64,000 nucleotides of DNA from Pseudarthrobacter equi (GTDB taxonomy: Bacteria; Actinomycetota; Actinomycetes; Actinomycetales; Micrococcaceae), in the NCBI RefSeq assembly GCF_900105535.1, contig NZ_LT629779.1, positions 1,178,001-1,242,000 on the forward strand. The letters are read 5' to 3'. The notes beneath the pieces were generated by a model, which saw only the letters and a program-made list of their open reading frames with translations, was not told the DNA's origin and did no database searches. How positions within the stretch are numbered: the stretch's first letter is position 1; every line of letters begins with the position of its first letter. A program made the translations under genes and the position numbers. This document shows, one piece after another, positions 60,259-64,000 of this stretch.

Positions 60259-62877
60259 CTACGCGTTCACGATCAGCCCCAGTTCGGCTTTCGAGGCGAG
60301 TCCCTCATGCCGGGGCAGGACGCGGACGGTGTAGCCGAACGGCCCTGACCTGTCGATGACCAGGGAACTGCTGAAGAGGTGGCGCCCGTTGCCCAGGTCC
60401 TCCTTCACGTGCAGTTCCATGATGGTGATGTCCGTCAGGGTGTCGCTTTCCTCGGCCCTGCCGTAAGCCACCTCCACACAGACGTCCTCTGGGGTCAGGC
60501 CGCTGAGGGCCACGTACGCGTTGACCTGGAGGGTGTCGCCGATCTGCGGGTCCTCGGAGACCCCCACCGAGTCCACATGCTCCACATGCACCTGCGGCCA
60601 GGCCGAGCGCACCTTCGCCGTCCACGATGCCAGCGACCGGGCCTGGGCGTAGCCCGTGGCACTGGCGCTGCGGCCGGCCTCAGCCGCGGGGCGGTAGAGG
60701 ATGTTGACGTAGTCGCGGAGCATGCGCTCAGCCGAAACCGCCGGGCCCAGGTGGGACAGGGTGTGCTTGATCATGGACACCCAGTGCGTCGGCACCCGCT
60801 CGGCTGCCGACGTCGAAGGTCCCGCTGCCCCGGCGGCCGCCGATACCGTGCTGCCGTAGAACCTCGGCGCCACCTGGCTTTCGAGCAGCTCGTACAAGGC
60901 TGCTGCCTCGATGTCGTCGCGCTCTTCGGGGGATGCGCCGTTGTTGGCCGTCGGAATGGCCCAGCCGTTCTCGCCGTCGTACATCTCGTCCCACCAGCCG
61001 TCCAGGACGGACAGGTTCAGCGAGCCGTTCAGGGCGGCTTTCATGCCTGACGTGCCGCAGGCCTCGAGGGGCCGGAGAGGGTTGTTCAGCCAGACGTCGC
61101 AACCGGGGAACAGGGTCCGCGCCATGGCGATGTCGTAGTTCGGCAGGAACGCGATCCGGTGGCGGACCTCGGGATCGTCCGTGAACCGGACCAGGTCCTG
61201 GATCATCTTCTTGCCGGCGTCATCGGCCGGGTGGGATTTGCCGGCAATGACCAGCTGGATGGGGTGGTCCTTGTGCAGCAGCAGCGCCTTCAGCCGCTCC
61301 GGTTCGCGCAGCATCAGCGTCAGGCGCTTGTACGTGGGAACGCGGCGGGCAAAGCCGATGGTGAGTACGTCCGGGTCCAGGACGTGTTCGGTCCAGCCCA
61401 GTTCGGCATCGGCGGCGCCACGCTTCTTCCATGCGGCGCGCAGGCGACGGCGGACGTCGTCCACCAGGGCCGAACGCAGCTCACGCCGGAGCGCCCAGAC
61501 GTCCGCGTCGCTGACGTTGTACGCCAGGTCCCAGCGGCCGTTCGCCTCCGCTTCGCTGCCGAACTGGTCCCGGGCCAGCTGGGAGATCCGGCTGTCCACC
61601 CAGGTGGGCACGTGTACGCCGTTGGTCACCGAGGTGATGGGCACCTCGGAGTGGTCGAATCCCGGCCACAGTGCCGAGAACATTCCACGGGACACTTCGC
61701 CGTGGAGCTTGGCCACACCGTTGGCGCGCTGGGCCAGGCGCAGGCCCATCACAGCCATGTTGAAGACGGACGGGTTGCCGTCCTCGTAGTTCTCGCGGCC
61801 CAGCTCGAGGATGCGGTCCACCGGCACGTCAGGCGCCAGCCCGGCCTGGAAGAAATGGCTGATCTGGGCAATCTCGAACCTGTCGATGCCTGCCGGGACC
61901 GGGGTGTGCGTGGTGAAGACGGTGGAAGCACGCCCGGCCGTGAGGGCTTCATCGAACGTCAATGCCTGCTCACCGGACATGAGTTCCTGGATACGTTCGA
62001 TGCCCAGGAAGCCCGCGTGGCCTTCATTGGTGTGGAACACTTCCGGAGCCGCCGTGCCAGTCAGCTTCTGGAACGCCCGCAGCGCCTTCACGCCGCCCAT
62101 GCCCAGCAGCAGTTCCTGCTGGAGCCGGTGATCGCCGCCGCCGCCGTAGAGCCGGTCGGTGATGCTGCGGGCGGCGTCGTCGTTACCCGGGACGTTGGAG
62201 TCGAGGAGCAGGAGGGGGACGCGTCCGACGTCGGCGCGCCAGATGTGTGCCAGCAGGCGCCGGCCGTTGGGGAGCGGCAACGAGACCTGGACGGCCTTGC
62301 CGTTGCCGTCCGGGGAGGGCTCGCGGAGCAGTGTGAGGGGCAGGCCGTCAGGATCCAGCACGGGGTAGGTTTCCTGCTGCCACGCATCCCGGGAGAGGGA
62401 CTGCTTGAAGTAGCCGGCCTGGTACAGCAGGCCCACGCCGATCAGCGGAACGCCTAGGTCCGAGGCCGCCTTCAGGTGGTCGCCGGCCAGGATGCCGAGG
62501 CCGCCGGAGTACTGGGGCAGGACTTCGGTGATGCCGAACTCGGGCGAAAAATACGCGATGGAGGCAGGAGCGTCCGGTCCGAGTCCCTGGTACCAGCGGG
62601 GCTCCTCAAGGTAGCGGTTAAGGTCCGCCTCGGCCGCCCGCACCTTCTCCACCACTGCCTGGTTGGCAGCCAGTTGCTGGAACTCCTCGCGGCTGACCAT
62701 GCCCAGGAAGCCCACCGGGTCCTGGCCGCTTTCCTGCCACAGCGCGGGGTTGAGACCCGCGAAGAGTTCGCGGGTGGGGCGGTGCCAGGACCAGCGCAAA
62801 TTGCTGGCCAGCCGGGCCAGGGGCCGGATGGGTTCTGGGAGGACTGTACGGACCGTAAACCTGCGGATTGCCTTCAC
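60259..62877 (-). CDS. glgP: Alpha-glucan phosphorylase (GlgP type)
   Basis: An enzyme of about 872 residues of the GT35 family, long bacterial/archaeal type: N-terminal LARLASNLRWSWHRPTRELF (DUF3417), AYFSPEFGITEVLPQYSGGL, then FARRVPTYKRLTLMLREPER, PRFYGSTVSAAAG, and the PLP-lysine region with GTSGMKAALNGSLNLSVLDG. It releases glucose-1-phosphate from alpha-1,4 glucans with phosphate. The GTG starting KAIRRFTVRTVLP matches family N-termini; a TTG seven codons earlier is possible. Divergent from glgE. Confidence 0.92.
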   Translation of the reverse strand: MKAIRRFTVRTVLPEPIRPLARLASNLRWSWHRPTRELFAGLNPALWQESGQDPVGFLGMVSREEFQQLAANQAVVEKVRAAEADLNRYLEEPRWYQGLGPDAPASIAYFSPEFGITEVLPQYSGGLGILAGDHLKAASDLGVPLIGVGLLYQAGYFKQSLSRDAWQQETYPVLDPDGLPLTLLREPSPDGNGKAVQVSLPLPNGRRLLAHIWRADVGRVPLLLLDSNVPGNDDAARSITDRLYGGGGDHRLQQELLLGMGGVKALRAFQKLTGTAAPEVFHTNEGHAGFLGIERIQELMSGEQALTFDEALTAGRASTVFTTHTPVPAGIDRFEIAQISHFFQAGLAPDVPVDRILELGRENYEDGNPSVFNMAVMGLRLAQRANGVAKLHGEVSRGMFSALWPGFDHSEVPITSVTNGVHVPTWVDSRISQLARDQFGSEAEANGRWDLAYNVSDADVWALRRELRSALVDDVRRRLRAAWKKRGAADAELGWTEHVLDPDVLTIGFARRVPTYKRLTLMLREPERLKALLLHKDHPIQLVIAGKSHPADDAGKKMIQDLVRFTDDPEVRHRIAFLPNYDIAMARTLFPGCDVWLNNPLRPLEACGTSGMKAALNGSLNLSVLDGWWDEMYDGENGWAIPTANNGASPEERDDIEAAALYELLESQVAPRFYGSTVSAAAGAAGPSTSAAERVPTHWVSMIKHTLSHLGPAVSAERMLRDYVNILYRPAAEAGRSASATGYAQARSLASWTAKVRSAWPQVHVEHVDSVGVSEDPQIGDTLQVNAYVALSGLTPEDVCVEVAYGRAEESDTLTDITIMELHVKEDLGNGRHLFSSSLVIDRSGPFGYTVRVLPRHEGLASKAELGLIVNA

Positions 62878-63031
62878 CTGCGTCACACTAACGGACAACC
62901 CCCGCGGCTGTAACCAGCTTTAGGTTTCTTTTGCGTAAATGACAGGGGACGCGAAGCAAATGAAGCGCGGCACAACAAAATACAGTGCGCAGGCTTAGCA
63001 ATCTTCGCCATTTCTCGCTAACGTCGAGCCT

Positions 63032-64000
63032 GTGACGACTAACTCAGTAACCAGTGCCGCATCAAAGAAAATGCCCAAGGGACAGATCACCGACGGACTC
63101 CGGTTCGGACGTTTTCCGATCACTGCCGTTCAGCCAGTCGTCGAAGGCGGGAAGTTTCCCGCCAAGGCGCTGCCCGGCGAAGGAATCGTCGTGGGTGCCA
63201 CCTCGTTCCGTGAGGGCCATGACCAGCTTGGCGTCAGCGCCGTGCTGCTGGATCCGTCCGGTGCCGAGCGCCAGCGCGTTCGGCTGGCGGCTCCACGCGG
63301 GGAACGGGGCATGGGAACCGACCGCTGGGAAGGTATCCTCACGCCGTCGGAACCGGGCAACTGGTCATTCGTCATTGAGGCGTGGCATGACCGCTACGGC
63401 ACCTGGCACCACAACGCTGAGGTGAAGATTGCGGCGGGCATCGACGTCGAGCTCATGCTCGCCGAAGGTGCCGCACTGCTGCGGGAAGCGTCCGCCGAGG
63501 ACTTCCGGAGCGAATGGGACAGGGGCGTCCTGCGCGACGCCGCCGCCAAGCTGGCTGACCAGTCCCTCAGTACCGAGGAACGCCTCGCCGCCGGGTTCGG
63601 CCACGATGTTGCCGGGGTTGTGGCACACCAGCCCATCCGGGAACTGGTCACCGTTTCTGAAAAGCACCCCCTCCTGGTGGAGCGCGACCGCGCCGGCCGC
63701 GGCTCCTGGTACGAGTTCTTCCCGCGGTCCGAGGGCGCCGTCAAGGACCACAACACCGGTGCCTGGACATCCGGCAACTTCCGCACGGCCGCCCGCCGGC
63801 TCGACGCCGTCGCCGGCATGGGCTTTGACGTCATCTACATGCCGCCCATCCACCCGATCGGCGTGCAGCACCGGAAGGGCCCCAACAACACCCTTGTCGC
63901 GGGCCCGCACGATCCCGGCTCCCCGTGGGCCATTGGCGCCGCCGAGGGCGGACACGACGCCATCCATCCGGACCTCGGCTCCTTCGAGGACTTTGACGCC
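63032..64000 (+). CDS. glgE: Maltosyltransferase GlgE, N-terminal part
   Basis: The gene runs off the window; about 323 residues are visible. N-terminal domain (GLRFGRFPITAVQPVVEGGK, then strand-rich EWDR and helices) and the start of the GH13 catalytic domain (ARRLDAVAGMGFDVIYMPPI, HPIGVQHRKGPNN). GlgE adds maltose from maltose-1-phosphate to alpha-glucan chains, a pathway typical of actinobacteria. GTG start; an ATG thirteen codons in is an alternative. Divergent from glgP with about 150 bases between. Confidence 0.92.
   Translation, partial: MTTNSVTSAASKKMPKGQITDGLRFGRFPITAVQPVVEGGKFPAKALPGEGIVVGATSFREGHDQLGVSAVLLDPSGAERQRVRLAAPRGERGMGTDRWEGILTPSEPGNWSFVIEAWHDRYGTWHHNAEVKIAAGIDVELMLAEGAALLREASAEDFRSEWDRGVLRDAAAKLADQSLSTEERLAAGFGHDVAGVVAHQPIRELVTVSEKHPLLVERDRAGRGSWYEFFPRSEGAVKDHNTGAWTSGNFRTAARRLDAVAGMGFDVIYMPPIHPIGVQHRKGPNNTLVAGPHDPGSPWAIGAAEGGHDAIHPDLGSFEDFDA

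Overview
The window is high-GC actinobacterial DNA, most like a member of the Micrococcaceae such as Arthrobacter or Pseudarthrobacter. The reasons are the codon use, frequent GTG/TTG starts, a Bpa-type proteasome activator ending in GQYL, SenX3/RegX3, CarD, a GlgE-type maltosyltransferase, and the gene order gpmA, phoU, senX3-regX3, carD, ispD-ispF, cysS, rlmB. The genus is an inference from gene content; no 16S or other marker lies in the window.

Left chromosome (1-10260): the end of an FtsX-like permease, a CstA-type peptide/pyruvate transporter with its YbdD partner, the proteasome activator Bpa with a coupled small gene, an aldo/keto reductase, several small conserved unknowns, a type II NADH dehydrogenase, and a 550-base intergenic region holding two copies of a palindromic repeat and a long nested hairpin.

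Integrated element (10261-41707, about 31.4 kb): a tyrosine integrase next to a 51-bp direct repeat whose second copy is the 3' part of an intact tRNA-Thr(CGT). The element therefore sits in the tRNA gene and rebuilds its 3' end. Both ends carry a 19-bp GTGACG repeat that looks like an integrase arm site. Inside, in order, are: an excisionase-like gene with operator repeats; winged-helix proteins beside an iteron-like region (possible replication module); a six-gene coupled operon (16.9-21.2 kb) encoding two paralogous secreted four-cysteine proteins, a lipoprotein, a peptidoglycan-binding membrane protein and a MacB-like ABC exporter; nucleases (double-HNH, NucS-type, EVE-HNH); an ABC-2 transporter; a crowd of immunity-protein-like genes with a NUC-family nuclease; and, by the right end, a TIR-like effector followed by a DUF4365 protein and an unknown. 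No phage structural genes, relaxase or FtsK/TraB translocase were seen. Several genes are broken (PspA-like fragment, frameshifted membrane protein, integrase remnant), so the cargo region has been rearranged repeatedly.

Right chromosome (41735-64000): a tmk-holB-peptidase operon; a trans-sulfuration PLP enzyme; a DUF2516 protein; a methyltransferase; gpmA; phoU divergent from senX3-regX3; a lipoprotein; carD; ispD-ispF-cysS-rlmB; and a glycogen/alpha-glucan block (glgX, glgP, start of glgE) with a secreted barnase-like RNase and barstar pair inserted between glgX and glgP.

The best candidate for an undescribed system is the 16.9-21.2 kb secretion operon. Next are the TIR/DUF4365/unknown operon beside the right attachment site and the cluster of orphan immunity-like genes. 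All functions were read from sequence without database searches.
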